Shown: one piece after another, positions 24,591-38,576 of the stretch
How the letters are laid out: every line of letters begins with the position of its first letter
How positions within the stretch are numbered: the first letter of the stretch is position 1
Origin: Xenopus tropicalis
Taxonomy: Eukaryota; Chordata; Amphibia; Anura; Pipidae
Length of the DNA: 64,000 nt
NCBI RefSeq assembly: GCF_000004195.4
Contig: NC_030677.2
Span: forward strand, 45,695,142-45,759,141
Direction: 5' to 3'
Translations under genes and position numbers: made by a program
The notes under the pieces: model-generated
The model's database searches: none
What the model was told of the DNA's origin: nothing
Seen by the model: the letters and a program-made list of their open reading frames with translations, nothing else

Positions 24591-26205
24591 ACTACATACA
24601 CATGTCTTTTGTATTATACAATACCATCTATTTTTCAACGCACTAATAAAATGGTATATTTTTATAACTACTAGAAAGATTTAAAATAGTTTTATTGGAA
24701 GAACCCCAACAGTAGCAAGAGAAATAATTTAGCACTTTAGCATTTCTTTTTTTTAATCCAATATTTTAATGCTTCATCACTGTAATAAATTAACAAGCAA
24801 TTACTTTATAGCTGCGATTAGTCTAGTTTGTATGACTACAGATACAAGTATTGGCCTATTGGGGGAACTGTGACAAATGGAGCTTAGAACCTGTGACCTG
24901 GAACAGGCATATGGAAGGAGGATCCCATGCTGGGAGTAAAGAGATAAAGCAAATTGTCTCTGGAAGTTATTGGGAAAGCAAAGTTGTGCTGTGACTCGCA
25001 ATATGGGCATAAAGACTTGCCAACAACAATGGGGGTGGCAGTTACAATAAATCATTTGGTTACTGGTAAGAGAAAACCTGAATAGTATTAAGCCTGAAAA
25101 AGGCAATCAGAAGAAACATAGCAAAGAAAGTGAACTATATGTTCTGCAGTAACAAGTTGGGCTCCCTTGGGTACAAGAACATTAGAAGCCTAATAAGAAG
25201 CATTATGGCATAGAGTGAGGTGGAGCACTGCTAATGGTTTTATGGCTCTAATAACATGCAAAGTGACTGAAAATTGAGGTATTGTTTGCCTAGTGGCCTA
25301 AAAGCATTTGATTTATTTTTAGTTACACAGATTATATTTCTTTTATGTAAAAGTTAGAAATCAGCAAGAACGCTTCTCCGGGTCTGAGTGAACCTGTTCC
25401 CACACATTTTCTTAACACAAAATTAAAGAACCCACCGACATGCTGTGTTGGCTTTTGTATTCTCTGGCATATAAGGTTTAGGTATGAAAATAAAATCTGA
25501 ATGCAGATTTAAAGGCCTACCATGATAATTAGCTTAAATAAGAAAGTAGGGGATGGAGTATGGGTAGAGAGAGCCAGTCACTGAAATGACTATTACATCC
25601 CCATACTTGTGGCAGTAAATAAATGCAGTTTAGAGAATTGACCCAGACCATAACCAGCAGGAAGGCCACAAAAAGGCAGGGAATGCAGCAGAGTTGAAAT
25701 AATCACCCCCCCCTTCAAAAATAACATCACACTTTAGTTCTTAATAGTACAGTTACACCAGTGGTTTTGCAGCAGGAACCATCACAATAATACACGGCTT
25801 CTTTCTCTTGGCACCTCCTTTAACAATGTTAATGCAGTCTCAGTCAAAACTTTAAACAGGTTCCTTTCTTGTGTTTATGCAAGCAGTATTACAAAATCTC
25901 CGCTATACACTCCCTGGAGTAAAAATATATTCTCAGAATACACAGGGAGCAATCATATTTTCGTGGAAATTGAAGTAATTTTTTTCAAATCAGAACAACC
26001 TGCCAATTTGCCAGTCTAACCTGGGGAGGGAGGATTATCTAAGGACCCCAATGAACAGCACAGTATTGTCAACAAATTATATTGTTATTAACACCAAAAT
26101 CACATTTCAAAGTATGCTTTCTTTTTTTAAGATAACACAAACTTGTACTATAGAAATCCTGAAATGAAATTAGGTCTGTTATATGTTATATAAATACAAA
26201 GTGCA

Positions 26206-26745
26206 ATTTACAGGTAGGGATCAGTTATCTGGAAGTCCGAAATCCAAAAATCTACAAAATAGAGGCAAGCCATTTCCCATAGAGACAATTTTATGCTAAT
26301 AATTTAACATTTTTTTAATTATTTCCTTTTTTCTTTGTAACAATAAAACAGTACAGGTATGGGACCTGTTATCCAAAATGCTCGGTACCATTGCTTTTCG
26401 CAATTTGGATCTCCATACCTTAAGCTTACTTAAAGCTTATTTTCACATTAAAACCAATAGGATTGGTTTGTCACCAATAAGGATTAATTATATGTTAGTT
26501 GGGATCAAGTACAAGGTACTGTTTATTATTACAGAGAAAAAAGGAAATCATTTGAAACTTTCTGAATAACGGGTTTCTGGATCCCACATCTGTACTTGAT
26601 GGCAACTAAGCTGCATGAATCCATATTGGTGGCAACAATCCTATTGAGTTTATATCATATCCAAATGATAAGGGATAAGGTATGGTGATCCAAATTCAGG
26701 AAAGACCCACTATTCGGAAAACCACAAAATAATAGATCCCATACC
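26206..26745. repeat. Composite of TACAGGTAT-family pieces
   Basis: An inverted fragment (ACAGGTAGGGATCAGTTATC, then CATTTCCCATAGAGACAATT) is followed by a near-complete copy from TACAGGTATGGGACCTGTTA at 26352 through TGGGATCAAGTACAAGGTAC and AACGGGTTTCTGGATCCCAC, then a third end, GATCCCATACCTATA. Confidence 0.7.
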
Positions 26746-27148
26746 TATACCAGAATAACAATATGTTTGTTGGCAGTCTTTGTGCACATCCAATGCCTGG
26801 CCATTAAGTTTAAGAGATCTGATCAACTAACAAAAAAAAAAAAAAACAATGGTCATCTAAATCCCAAGCTCATGAGTCATACACTGAACAATATGTTGCC
26901 CACACATACTGTACTTATCTGGCTAGGCTTCCCAAGGAATTGTGGGCCTGTGTAGATCTTGGCTTTCTGATGATTCTATGCATGTTTTAAAAGCTCTGGT
27001 GCAAGAAAGAAATTGGGCAAATAGACTGGAAAGGAACCTACCAAGAAACCTATGATTTTGCAGTTCCGTTGGAAATGATGGAATTAAGCATCTGTTTCCA
27101 GCTACTAGAACCATTTGTACAAAGCTGCAGAGTTTTTACGTTGCTTAC

Positions 27149-27324
27149 CTTGAACCATTGTGTAGAAGGAGTCAATTGAAGACAAGTTGGAAGTAATGCT
27201 TACATCTTCTTCCCGACTAGATGATTCTAAGTCAACAGTGATGGCCTTGTCCATTTCTCCATGGAGGTTAGTGACAACTCCAGTTGGGAAAGTCACATTG
27301 GTAAGACGACCTTCACTGTCGTAA
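27149..27324 (-). CDS. tenm3: tenm3 exon, YD repeats
   Basis: The exon opens after GTTTTAG with T, completing the Asp codon of the previous exon. It reads [20 protein letters not shown], then [20 protein letters not shown] and [18 protein letters not shown], and ends with G before GTAAGC (176 bases = 1 + 58 codons + 1). The opening [12 protein letters not shown] is a canonical YD/RHS repeat, with sequons NVT and NLS. It lies in the YD-repeat barrel that encloses the hollow shell of the extracellular region. The next exon begins AC, restoring Asp (MVQ-D-QL), so the split-codon pattern is intact. Confidence 0.96.
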
Positions 27325-28178
27325 CTAAAACAAAAAACAGCGACAAAATAAAACTATGACAGAAGTCATTTTATTTTTTGTTAAAAGTCAACTAATTTGT
27401 TGGATTGTGAGAGCATTATCATGGCCGGTTGCTACAACATTATTTCTAATTATGACTGCTTTCCACCCTCCTGTTCAAAGAAGGCAGGAAATTATTTTAA
27501 GTTTTATCTTCATGAAAATATTTAGAAAGTCCAGAACATGGAGATTTGTAAGATTAAACGTTAGAGGTCCCAAATGTTTGCTGTTTTTATTGGACACTGC
27601 AGGGATCACAAAATCTAGGTAAAAATGAGAGCTACAACAAAGAGCTGGCCACTGCACCTCTGTAAACCAATAGCAAAAGGGAATTATGCATAATAATAAT
27701 AATAATATAACACAGTCAGCTTGATATGGGTACGTGTACAGGATCCCTTTTCTGCTTATTCTTATTTAGCCATAGCATAACATAGCATTAGTGCTTCAGT
27801 AAACAGATCCCTGAGGAAAATACCAGAAAGGCACAACATGGGATGTTTACCTGAAGATGTTGGAAAGTGGGGATATTTTCATCAAGCTATGTGGTCTTTA
27901 GGCTTTCAGTAAAACACTAACTACTCCACACTGTATGGTGCTACCATATAGCACTTTGTCAATGACGAACTTGCCTTCAAAGCAAGAAATACAACAACTG
28001 TAGCAGGTAAAATGATGTATAAATGACTATAAAACTATAACAGATAAAAGAATTTCCATTTAACTTCACTATGCTCTTATCCTTTTCCATGATAGCAAAG
28101 TCAGTGCCACTTATTCTCATATTCACAGTTCCAGACAAAAGTACATAATGGAGGATTAAATTCTGCAGGCTACACATG

Positions 28179-28210
<32 letters not shown>

Positions 28211-28212
28211 CA
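28179..28212. repeat. Compound (CA)n(TA)n microsatellite
   Basis: About seven CA units run directly into about nine TA units. Confidence 0.9.
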
Positions 28213-29558
28213 TAATACTGCCTAGTTGCTTTGCCAATAATTTGTTTCCCTCTAGTTCCTATAATAAAACACAGATTTCTTGCTTTATCACAGGACGACA
28301 ACAGGCAAGAAATGAAACTGTCATGTTCTGAGGTGAGGCAAGTGATATTTAGATAAAGAGGTTTCTTAGCCCAGAGCTTACAGATATGGCTGAGCAATGG
28401 AAGCACAAAACACAGGTAGGCTGCAGTATTAAAGACACTGCATAGCAACAAGGAAATTGCAGGAATACATCTGCATTAGTACAAAGGACATATTTTGTGC
28501 CACTAGAATTTACTGATTTCCAAGTATAAAGTCACCGTTACAAGGCTTGTTGCACCACCAGAAAGAGCATGTACTTTCTTCGCTCTAATAAGCTGATTGT
28601 GTGCTTATGATTATGTTCTTCAGTAAGAACATGGTCATTTTTTTAAAAAAACAACAATGAAATTGTCATTTTTAAAAACAGGTCAATTCTAAACAACACA
28701 GAAGATTTGTAAACAACACTGGCTCTTATTAGCCAAGAATCACCTACTCACAATACAATATAAAGACTCATAGGCAGGTTAACTGGCTCCTGGTGAAAAT
28801 GATAAGGGCCTTGGATTGTAAGCTCTAAAGGGCAGAGACTGATATGATAAACAATCTATGTAATGCCCTACGTAACATTTCAGCCCTATAGTAATATATG
28901 ATACTAGTAAGTATTGTTGGATCTAAAGTATTGTGTTCCCTGATTTTGCTCAAGGTTTAGGGATAAACTACACTGAAGATTATGATTAAATTTTGTGGGT
29001 CAGATTTTATTATACCTTTTATACGGTAGATTACTTTAAACTGCACAGCTAACACAGATTATTAGGTGCATTTGCAACAATAACCTCAGGAATGGGGCAG
29101 GGGATAAAGGAGTGACTACTCTGTACCATGCACATTGTGGAGCTATCTAGAAAAAGAACATTAACATCCTCTAGGTAGGACTTTCAGCAGAAAGGTTTAT
29201 TTAGGTTTTTGAAATATATTGTGGTGCAAGAATGCCTTCCCTAATACTGGGCTTTGTAGTCTTTTTTCTATAACTTTACTTTACAGTGCAGTCAGTAACA
29301 ACTGACCATGGGGACCACATGAGTTAAGTGGTGCTTAAATTGTCCCTTTTGCCATAGCCTCTACGACAGAACTTTATTTTTTTTTTATATGGAAGCTGCT
29401 GTACATCAACATTGACATAGAAGTTCCTTATAATGAATAAAAGCATGTCATGGTTTGTTGTGTTATACAGCAATAATGATACATAAATGCACAAAGTGCC
29501 ATTTCATTGTATATTCAAGCACTGTATATCTAGAAGGATAATTTAAAAAAAAAAAATG

Positions 29559-29560
29559 AT

Positions 29561-29616
<56 letters not shown>
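29559..29616. repeat. (TA)n microsatellite
   Basis: About 58 bases of AT/TA alternation with one AA interruption, preceded by a 12-base A run. Confidence 0.95.
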
Positions 29617-29618
<2 letters not shown>

Positions 29619-30591
29619 AATCTTAATTGCTATTTTAGAAGTAAGCTGATGGTCGCTGCTGGAGAATACATAAATTCTTTTCACAAGGCCATAATGATAA
29701 AGACAGATGAATAGGCCCTTTACAGAGACTAAAAGAAACATTTGATCTCTTGTTCAATGCTACACGTTGGGAGCTAAATAAGTAGAAAACCTGTATTATT
29801 AATGGTATAACAATCAGTGAATTCAGGGATGACTGTAATAGGAAGATGTTTGATACAGCTGCATGCTTCAGGACAAGACTAACTAGACAATTATCCATGG
29901 CTTATTGCAGGCTGATATCCCACTACATAACATAAGGCACCATGGCGGCTCAATCGCATATAACAAGATGTGCTGCTTCATAATTATGTTTGTGAGGGCT
30001 GGCAGATATTACAACGAGAATATAAAATAACAACATACTTGTATAACAATCTTGTTTCCTATACAATATATGAAGCTGAGATTTTTAGTTGACATTCGAA
30101 GGTATGTATGTTTGGCATCTATGCTCTGTGTCAAGGCTTTGCAACAAAAGTCTGGAAAGTGTTAAGAGAGATGCTGTGGAATGCACATTACATGTAGATG
30201 CAGACTGTCATAAGCTAGTTAATCAAACTTGTAGAGCAGCGAGACAAAAATATAATGACAGCCTTCTCACATTAACGCCTACGTTTATTTAAAAGCAGGA
30301 GAAAGGAAAATAAACTGGTGCAAGCACATGCTTTTCTGTGGCACTGCTTCTAAAAGCCTGCTTTAAATTATAACTATTAATTTGCACTTTACATTTCAGT
30401 ATTAACTTGTCTTTGGCTCACTTGAGCTGTTCTCTTTTTCAGTGCTCCTAATAGTCTGAATTTAATAGAAATAATGCTCTTTGTGGTCAGTTGTGTGATT
30501 TGGAAACATGAGACTGTAACTGTACAAAGGTAACTTGCTCTGGTGGTCATGCAGGACAGTGTCTGACGATTAGGTTTAGGGGACAACCTGG

Positions 30592-30744
30592 CAGGACCGG
30601 ACTGGCAAACTGTGGATTCTGGCTAATGCCATTGGGGCTGTTGTAAGATACCATGGTCAGTCACTATGTATTGGGCTAGTGGGGCCATTTGGGCCTCCGG
30701 TATTTAAAATGCCAGGGCCTATTTTATACCCCAGTCCAGACTTG
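30592..30744. mobile_element. Decayed hAT-related element
   Basis: Ends CAGGACCGGACTGG and CCAGTCCAGACTTG are imperfect inverted repeats of the CAGTGTCGGACTGG type. The flanking 8 bases (CAACCTGG and TAACCCAA) match only partly. Confidence 0.6.
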
Positions 30745-31075
30745 TAACCCAAGATACATTGCCCCCTTCAGAAGCAATGCAAATATGCTTAGAATTCAGC
30801 CCCAGTTTCTCAATCTTCTTAAAATTGTTTGCTGGGTACATATAACTATCAGTTTCTTATTAAATGGATATTGTCATAGGGCTAGCAAAGAGTTTGGGGC
30901 TGACATCTCCTGTCATTGACACAAAATGGCTCCCCTCAGCCAATACTGCAACAGGCAGGCTTCAAGTTTTGCTTTGTCTGCCTCTGTGCCCGCCATTCTT
31001 CTACCTGATAGACACCATTAAAATATAAAACATCTCAGTCATCAATGCCATCTCATATATATGGATTTGGATAAG

Positions 31076-31942
31076 TTAAAGGGATTCTGTAACAATTTTT
31101 ATGGTGTACTTTATTTCTAAATTACACTGTTTACATAACAAATAATTCACTCTACCATTTAACATTTTATTCTTCAACCAACAAATGTATTTTTTAGTTG
31201 TAATATTGGCGTGTAGGCACCATCTTAGTGCATTGTGCCTGAGTCTGAGATTTCAGAAGGAGCCAGCGCTGCACATTAGAACTGCTTTCAGGTAACCTAT
31301 TGTTTCTCCTACTCCCATGTAACTGAAGGAGTCCCAAGCCGGACTTGGATTTCTTACTGTTGAGTGCTGTTCTGATACCTATTGGGAGCTGCTATCTTGT
31401 TACCTTCCCATTGCTCTGCTGATCGGCTGCTGGGAGGGGGTGATATAACTCCAACTTGCAGCTCAGCAGTAAAGTGTAACTGAAGTTTACTCTGGGAAAT
31501 GAAGAATATGGCTAGCCCCATGTGAAATTTTAAAATTAAGTACAGGTATAGGACCCATTATCCAGAATGCTCGGGACCAAGGGTATTCCGGATAAGGGGT
31601 CTTTCCATAATTTGGATCTCAATACCTTAAGTCTACTAAAAAATCAATAAAACATTAATTAAACCCAATAGGATTGTTTTACATCCAATAAGGGGTAATT
31701 ATATCTTAGTTGGAATCAATTACAAGGTTCTGTTTTATTTCTACATAGAAAAAGGAAATCCGTTTTAAAATTCTGAATTATTTGATTAAAATGGAGTCTA
31801 TGGGAGACGGGCATTCCGTAATTCGGAGCTTTCTGGATAACGGGTTTCCGGATAAGGGGTCCGATACCTGTATAAATAAAATCTGTTTGTGTTTTTGAAA
31901 AACAGATTTCAATGCAGGATTCTGCTGGAGAAGCTCTATTAA
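31076..31942. mobile_element. TTAA-type Xenopus repeat interrupted by a younger element
   Basis: Begins TTAAAGGGATTCTGTAACAA, continues with GGTGTACTTTATTTCTAAAT, GTGTAGGCACCATCTTAGTG and TTCAGAAGGAGCCAGCGCTG, and resumes after the insertion with ATCTGTTTGTGTTTTTGAAA and GATTCTGCTGGAGAAGCTCT, ending at TATTAATTAA. I know this combination from Xenopus genomic DNA. Confidence 0.8.
31541..31872. mobile_element. TACAGGTAT-family element, complete copy, nested
   Basis: TACAGGTATAGGACCCATTA on the left and GGGGTCCGATACCTGTA on the right are inverted ends. If the outer TA is the target duplication the family fits a TA-targeting (Tc1/mariner-like) MITE, but no transposase is present. It splits the older TTAA-type repeat at 31076-31942. 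Confidence 0.8.
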
Positions 31943-32063
31943 TTAATGAACATTTCCCTTGATAATATTTCTTTAAATAAGGGACTCACTCAAGAGCTTT
32001 TGCCTTCAAGGAAACTAAGAGAGAGTGCACAAATCTCAACTAAATCTGGTCAACAACAGCTGC

Positions 32064-32093
32064 AATATATATGTATATATATATATATATATA
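32064..32093. repeat. (TA)n microsatellite
   Basis: About 30 bases of TA with one TGTA interruption. Confidence 0.9.
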
Positions 32094-33139
32094 CATTCAT
32101 ACACATATCTAACAGATTGCATAGGTACAGGTGTCATTGCTGTCAAATTACTGCTATACTGCTGTAATTTACAATTTACTGCTTCAGTGTAATGTGTTTG
32201 ACAAGGCAAAAAGCAGTGGGGCTCAGTGCGCAGGCAATGAATTACCTGTAGCCAAATTCACTCTAGGATTCTGTTTATGGTCATGGTAAACTTATTAAGA
32301 CTGAACTGCTATATTTAATGTCCATGTATATAAAAAAATGCAGAACTATTATAGAAACAGTATAGGCTAGAAAGTAGGTTAGCAGCATTCGTTGAGATAC
32401 AATAATGATTGGCAGGGTGCTAAAAATGGTAGAATCACGTGATCTGAAATGAAAATTGTTTTGTCAAGCAAAAGGTCACAGAATTAGATACAGAAAAAGT
32501 ACTTTCTAATCTAATTCTGCAGACTTCTATGTACTTTCCTTAGTGTGTCCTATCTGAACATTTGCCAGCAGTTGTGAAATGCTTAATGTGTAAGAGATGA
32601 AAAGGGAGGTGAATGAAGACATAGTTTTTAAGCTAGTGATATATCCAATTATCACACAGATTCAATTAGTAAAGCAGCCATTCAAGGTCACTGCGGGTCA
32701 TTCCTATTATCCTTCCATGACAATGAATTGGAGTTATATCCATTTGTACTTTGGCTGTATAAAGGTTATACATTTCCTTTGTATAATTTATATGATGTTA
32801 AACAGAAGAGCAACAATGAAATCTATCTGCTGTGATAGGATTACGATAAAAAGTCTATTTGGATATGACATTATAAAGTAAAATTTAAATAGGTTCCCAG
32901 CTTTACGGTTTGTCTGGAGAACTATGCTGACCTCTCGTAAATGCTTTTCTATTCCCTTAGCTTAGCACAGGAAGAACCTCTAGGCTACCTGAAATGGTGG
33001 TGCCCCACCCTGACCCCATCCCAGTTAAGATGGCATCCCACTAGCTTGTGTATGATTCCTAAACTATGCTGATTGAACCACTAAAAAAATCAGCAGAAGT
33101 CTGGCCAGCTTTAGACAAGTCACGGTCATTTTTCAACAG

Positions 33140-33245
33140 TGGGCATATTTGTGGGCTGTAACCCATGGAAACCAATCAAATGTTAGATTTACTGTTCTAC
33201 CTGCAGCTGGCTATGGGTTACTGCCCAAGGGCAAATTTGCCCAGT
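33140..33245. repeat. Interspersed repeat (GGTTACTGC family)
   Basis: GTAACCCATGGAAACCAATC and CTATGGGTTACTGCCCAAGG with CTACCTGCAGCTGGC between them parallel the copy at 24460-24590. Confidence 0.6.
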
Positions 33246-36200
33246 GTTATAAATAATAATCCCTAAAAATTTTTTGCCTGTGAAGACAGATTAAATAATA
33301 TTACTAAATAAATATTTTTTTTTACCTCTATTTATCTAAATGGTAGTTACCTCTTTACTTACTCTTTAGACTAACATCAGAACAGAATAAGCATAATGGC
33401 ATCAAATGATAAAAATGAAAACCTCGCTGTTAGAGATCAGCATGTACCAGATCACAGAATTTCATCTATATGATATTTTTTTTGAGCATTATGTGCATTT
33501 CACCTAATATAACGGTTCTTTAGAGACGTGACCTGCCCAAGAAAAGGAAGGGGTTCCGTTTAGGCTTTCACCACACTAAGGGCCATCATAACTTTTGATC
33601 ACCGAAATACTTAAGTTAGAATGACTTCACTCAGAATACTAGCAGTCACTTCAGTGAATAGATATGTGTTGCTTTACGGAACAGATCATGTCCTTTAAGT
33701 AAGTATTGCTTGGGAATGCTGGGATTTAAATGTTGAGAGATATATTATACCCTACTCGAAAGGCAAGAAGAAATGAAAACAATATAGTAACCATACAATG
33801 TACAGTCTGCCTTCTGAAAAGCATTTCATGTTTTATATATATATATATTTCTATTATTTTGTTATTGGCTTTACTAATATGTTAAACCCGCTCAAATTCA
33901 ACAGAAAAGATTGTGTAAAAAAAAAACTGAATCCTCTCTTCTATTCTTATAATCCTACTGCTACAGCTCCCTTGTAAAAAAAAAAAAAGTAGCAATATTA
34001 CGAAGAGCTGTAAATTTGGCAGCAGAGCTGGATTTACCTGTGAAGCGCCCGTGGGCAAAAATCTGTGGTCGATTCTAGGTAATGTTACAGAGTCATTTCT
34101 CTTCAGGTCCCCTGGTTCCACTAAATATGCAGCTGTAGAATTTTGTGCTGTTCATCTACAAAACTATATTTTTGGTGCAGCAGCTTTTAGCTGACCCTCG
34201 GCACAGTCCTACATTGACTGGAAGCAAACCAAGAGCTCAGAATACTGGCAGAACATAACTGCCCAGTGGGTGAATATGCAACAAAGCCCCATCGCCATGT
34301 GTTTCTTTCTTTCAAGGAGTCAGGCATAAGGACAAGTAAGAACTTCTGAGCACACATACAAAGAACCTACACAAATACTGCCTTCCCTACCTGTAAATGA
34401 ACAGGTCACACAATAGTTTCCTAACACAGATTATAATATGTTAATGTATGTGCAGTAGTAGTCACATGCATGTGTTTCTGCGTGGGGAGCCACATCTTTC
34501 TATCAACCATAAGGCACTTAAAATGGGCATAGTTGACTCCAATAAAACAAGTAAGAGAGAAAAATAACTGGTATGCCGATACAACTGCATCATTAATGTG
34601 TAGCATGAAAAACAGGCACTTAGAAAAATCATTAATCTAATCAGGCCTCAGACTATTGCAATGGTTAGCCAAATATATACGAGATGCCAGGTCATTGGTT
34701 AAACCTTGCTGCTGCAGGCTCCTTAGGATACATATTTGAATTTTAAGCAAAGGATGGCTATATAGTATGTAACTGCATGTGTCTTGAGTATTTCTCTACA
34801 ACATACAAGTACATACTTGTTCAAGTTACAAAACACTGTTTTCATTATCCTGATATCACTACATCATTTAAATGTTTAATAATTCCCCTAGAAAAGTGAT
34901 GGCTACCCAAGGATCTGTGCCACTCAGCACAACGGGCGCATCAGAATGTTCATCAGTGAATAGTCGAGTAGATTCACTATGTTTCCTTCAAGGCTATTTC
35001 CAAACAGAGCATTTCTTTTCATTATTATGGTCTAAAGCTGATGGGAGACTGAATCACGGTGGCCTTTAGCTACGCATTTAAGAGCATTTCAAAGTTAAAA
35101 ACTGTTTAATGACTTTCATTTAAATGAGCTACAGTAATCTTGCCTATCTAATTAGGGAGAGGACTTCAACAGGCCTTTACATAACGAATGCATTTTGTCA
35201 CTTATTTCTCTATATTTAGAGAAGCTGTACAGATAGAGAGCTCTACAGATTGTACTATTCAAACTAATACACTCATATTAAGCATATTTTTGATATTCAT
35301 GAACAGTAGCTGAACTACCTGCTGCTCAAGTATAGTCTAGGACTATTGGGGAGCATTTTAGTTGCACGGGGTGTTGCCACCCTTACAGTATTTTACCAGC
35401 CTAGCCTGTAAAACACCTGCCAAAGCTGGGGCTGGTATTACAAATTTACTGGTACTGTAGTTGCCAGTAAATCTGTAATACCCTGCAGTTAAGCCCCTGG
35501 CCCGCCCTCTTAAGCCCACCATCCACTCCCTTAAGCCTTTGTTCTGCCAAAAACCCACTCCAAACTGACACTTACTCTTTCTTGTTTTTTTTCCCCCCCC
35601 AATCCTTCTGTGATATCTGTGACATTGTAGCTCTGCCCCCTTTCATCATCACCCCACCCCTCCTACATCATGGACTGCCCCTTTTATCACCCCCCCCCCC
35701 CTCGGCTGCTAAGTTTATTTAGAAAAGGTAGCAACCCTAGTTAAAGGGGCTACTGACTTTGTAGGTTTGGTTGCCAACTCTTCTGGAAAAGCATACCAGC
35801 CTCTCTTTCCTTTTAACAACATTAGTATCAAGCATCATTATTACTGGCCAGGAGGCAGCCCTGCTTGTAGGCCTCTTCAACTATAGTTGAATTTTAAGCA
35901 CTATACATAGTACTTCAACAACATCTGAAGGGCTAACATAGGATCTGCCTTATGTTGTTCTCTTTAACAGGGACAATAATTAATAATATACAGTACATCC
36001 ATACAATACAATATTTTGTGTGTGTGTAAAAGGCTTCCAAACTGCAACTGCAAAGTCCTTATAATTAGAGTATAAGCCTTTCAAACAAAGTATTATCCTT
36101 TTTTAGGATTTTTTGATGCTGTGCTCGGTGAAACTTTATTTGATGTATAATATTCCAGTAAGTAGGACACGCGCTGCATACCCATTGGCTTTTTATGCAT

Positions 36201-37776
36201 ACTCTAGCGACATTAGTGGAATATTTGGAATCAAAGAAACCAGATGAGTGAGCTGCATTGTAGGTGAAAAGAATACATTAAAAAAAATTGTAAGGGTATA
36301 ATGTGCTTTAGATTCGCTGACCCTTTAAAATGACAGAATCATTTTCATGTATTCTAGAAAAACATTTTCTGCTTCATCACATCTGATCAATTCAAGCGTG
36401 TCAGCCTCCTAATATATGCTGATCTGCTTCTCTACTGATGCTACCCTACTCCTAATCCCTCCGGTGACAAGGATCTTGATATTTAAACAACATTTAAACA
36501 TCCCATTTCGGCAAATCCAACAGAGCACATGAACAAAACTGAATAAACAAAGCCACTTTTTAAAGAGAGACAACTCTCTGAATAGGTTGAAACTACTTTT
36601 GCAAACCCCCGGCCCCCATGTAACCTTGAATTAAGGAAGATTAGTATAAAAATGCAATTTGCATGTAATTGAAAAAATGGTTTATTCAGTTTCTCTGGTT
36701 GCATAGGGAAACGGATTTCATGGTAGTCATGGGACTTTAACTACTTCTTTCTTGCCAAAACACAGCAGTCTGCCCATGTTTTATGAGAGATTCCAGACAT
36801 GTTTTATAACAGAGCAGAAGTCAGGAAACAGCCATGGAAAGAAACACCGATATTAAAAACAAGCTGCTCTAATAAAGCAAAGCAAGCCGTCCACCCAAGC
36901 TATAGTGTATATCCAGAGCCTGAGCCAAGTAGACTGAGGTCTCAATCCTATGTCTCTCATCTGGCACTCAACTACTATTACTATGACTGATTTACTACTT
37001 GTATTGTATGTTCAGCAAGAGCAGGTTTGGGTTCTTCATCTGCTGTATTTACAGGCACTGGGGAAGCTGTTTTAACACAAGGGATTTTACTAGATTCCCA
37101 AGAGACAATAGCCAACGGGCAGGGTTACACATTACATGTCACTGTATTGCACACTGACAGCTCAATGGACATTTTAAACTTTTTCGTTGTTGTTATTTCA
37201 GCCATGAATGAGAATATACATGCAGAAGCAACATAAAAAGATCTATTAAAAGGAAATGAGTCTGTAAATAAATAAACAATCTGTGCTTGAACTTACTGTA
37301 ATATGGTTTTATTTCCTATACAGTGTAAACCATGGAGGGTGATAATAATGTTATAACGTTGCAGCTTGCTGTCTGGAATGTGTGTGTGTTTTATCATTTG
37401 TATATACAGAGGCTTTCGTAAAATCAAGTCGCTCATGGAATTGTGATGTTTCCAGGCAGTACAGGGAAATTTAAGAAATAATTTGCAATTGTTTTTTTTT
37501 ATTTTAATTTTAGGTGGGAATGTTTCAGACTGAGATGGTTGCAACATGTTCTTTGTAATAAATTGGTATTGTGATGTTTCCAATTCAATATTTGTAATTC
37601 TTCTTACATGTGTTTATATTATACCAGCCCATATGCAGATATATTGTATTCTCCACACATTCTTTGAATCCCCTCTTTCTAAATTATAAATTACAAGGGA
37701 CTGTACTGGTTCTGAAGTCATAGTTTTATACATTTAGAAATATACCGTACCTGCTTAGCCTGCTGAACAAACAATC

Positions 37777-37779
<3 letters not shown>

Positions 37780-37823
<44 letters not shown>
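37780..37823. repeat. (TA)n microsatellite
   Basis: Uninterrupted TA run of about 44 bases. Confidence 0.95.
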
Positions 37824-37825
<2 letters not shown>

Positions 37826-38576
37826 CAAAAATGTTTTGCTTTTTTTTATTTTAATTGTAACATTTGCCATTGTAGAGAAACTAAAAACAAATGTGGATTT
37901 TAAATGGCAAATGGGAATACATCACGCATTAGATTTATATTTCTCTTATCCAGCATCTTGCTCAAGAGAGGTCTTTAAAGTCCTCATATAATGTCTGGAG
38001 TTACCATATGGCTGTGATTAATTTACAACATATGCTAAGAAAACGCAAATAATCAAAGTCCTTCTGGAAGCTGAAATGCTCATAAATTATTTTTTCCAAC
38101 TTCTACAGCAGCTTAAAGCATTGCCCCCTAATGTTTTTAGGTTATCTGAATTGTAATATTTCTATCGTGAAAAAGAGACAAATGAGCAGTTACCTTAAAA
38201 AATATATTTGATACGTTATGAAATGTAAAAAAGTTTCAGAGACAAGAAGGCAGGTTCAGTTAAGCAAAAGCTGTAGGGCCTTTCATCTGAGGTCACTGTC
38301 ATTCATAATCAAACTCAGCGGTAAAGTGACAGACCTAAATGTGCATGGAAGCAAGTGAGAATGACACAGTGGAATATCCAGTATCAATGTTCTTTTGAAA
38401 CATGCATGAGTCAGATTAAGGTCAATTAGAAACACAATTGGGAAAACTACTTGCAACTTTTTCATTATTATATATCTGTGGACCCTATTCTGTATAATGA
38501 AACTCCCAAATCACATGTTTCTGTTAAGGAGTCAACAATGCCAGGTCCAGCATCTTGTGGCGTATATAGTCTAAGG

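Larger units (their letters stand above)
24087..27148 (-). other. tenm3: tenm3 intron
   Basis: A 3.1-kb phase 1 intron. It holds a repeat around 24460-24590 (GGTTGCCATGGGTTACTGCTC type), also seen at 33140-33245, and a composite of TACAGGTAT-family pieces at 26206-26745. Bases 24600-26200 show nothing I can name. Confidence 0.9.

Noticed and set aside
29463..29741. Open frame rich in Ile-Tyr repeats
   Set aside because: Translation of the TA microsatellite. The same applies to similar frames near 28000-28400, 32000 and 61200.
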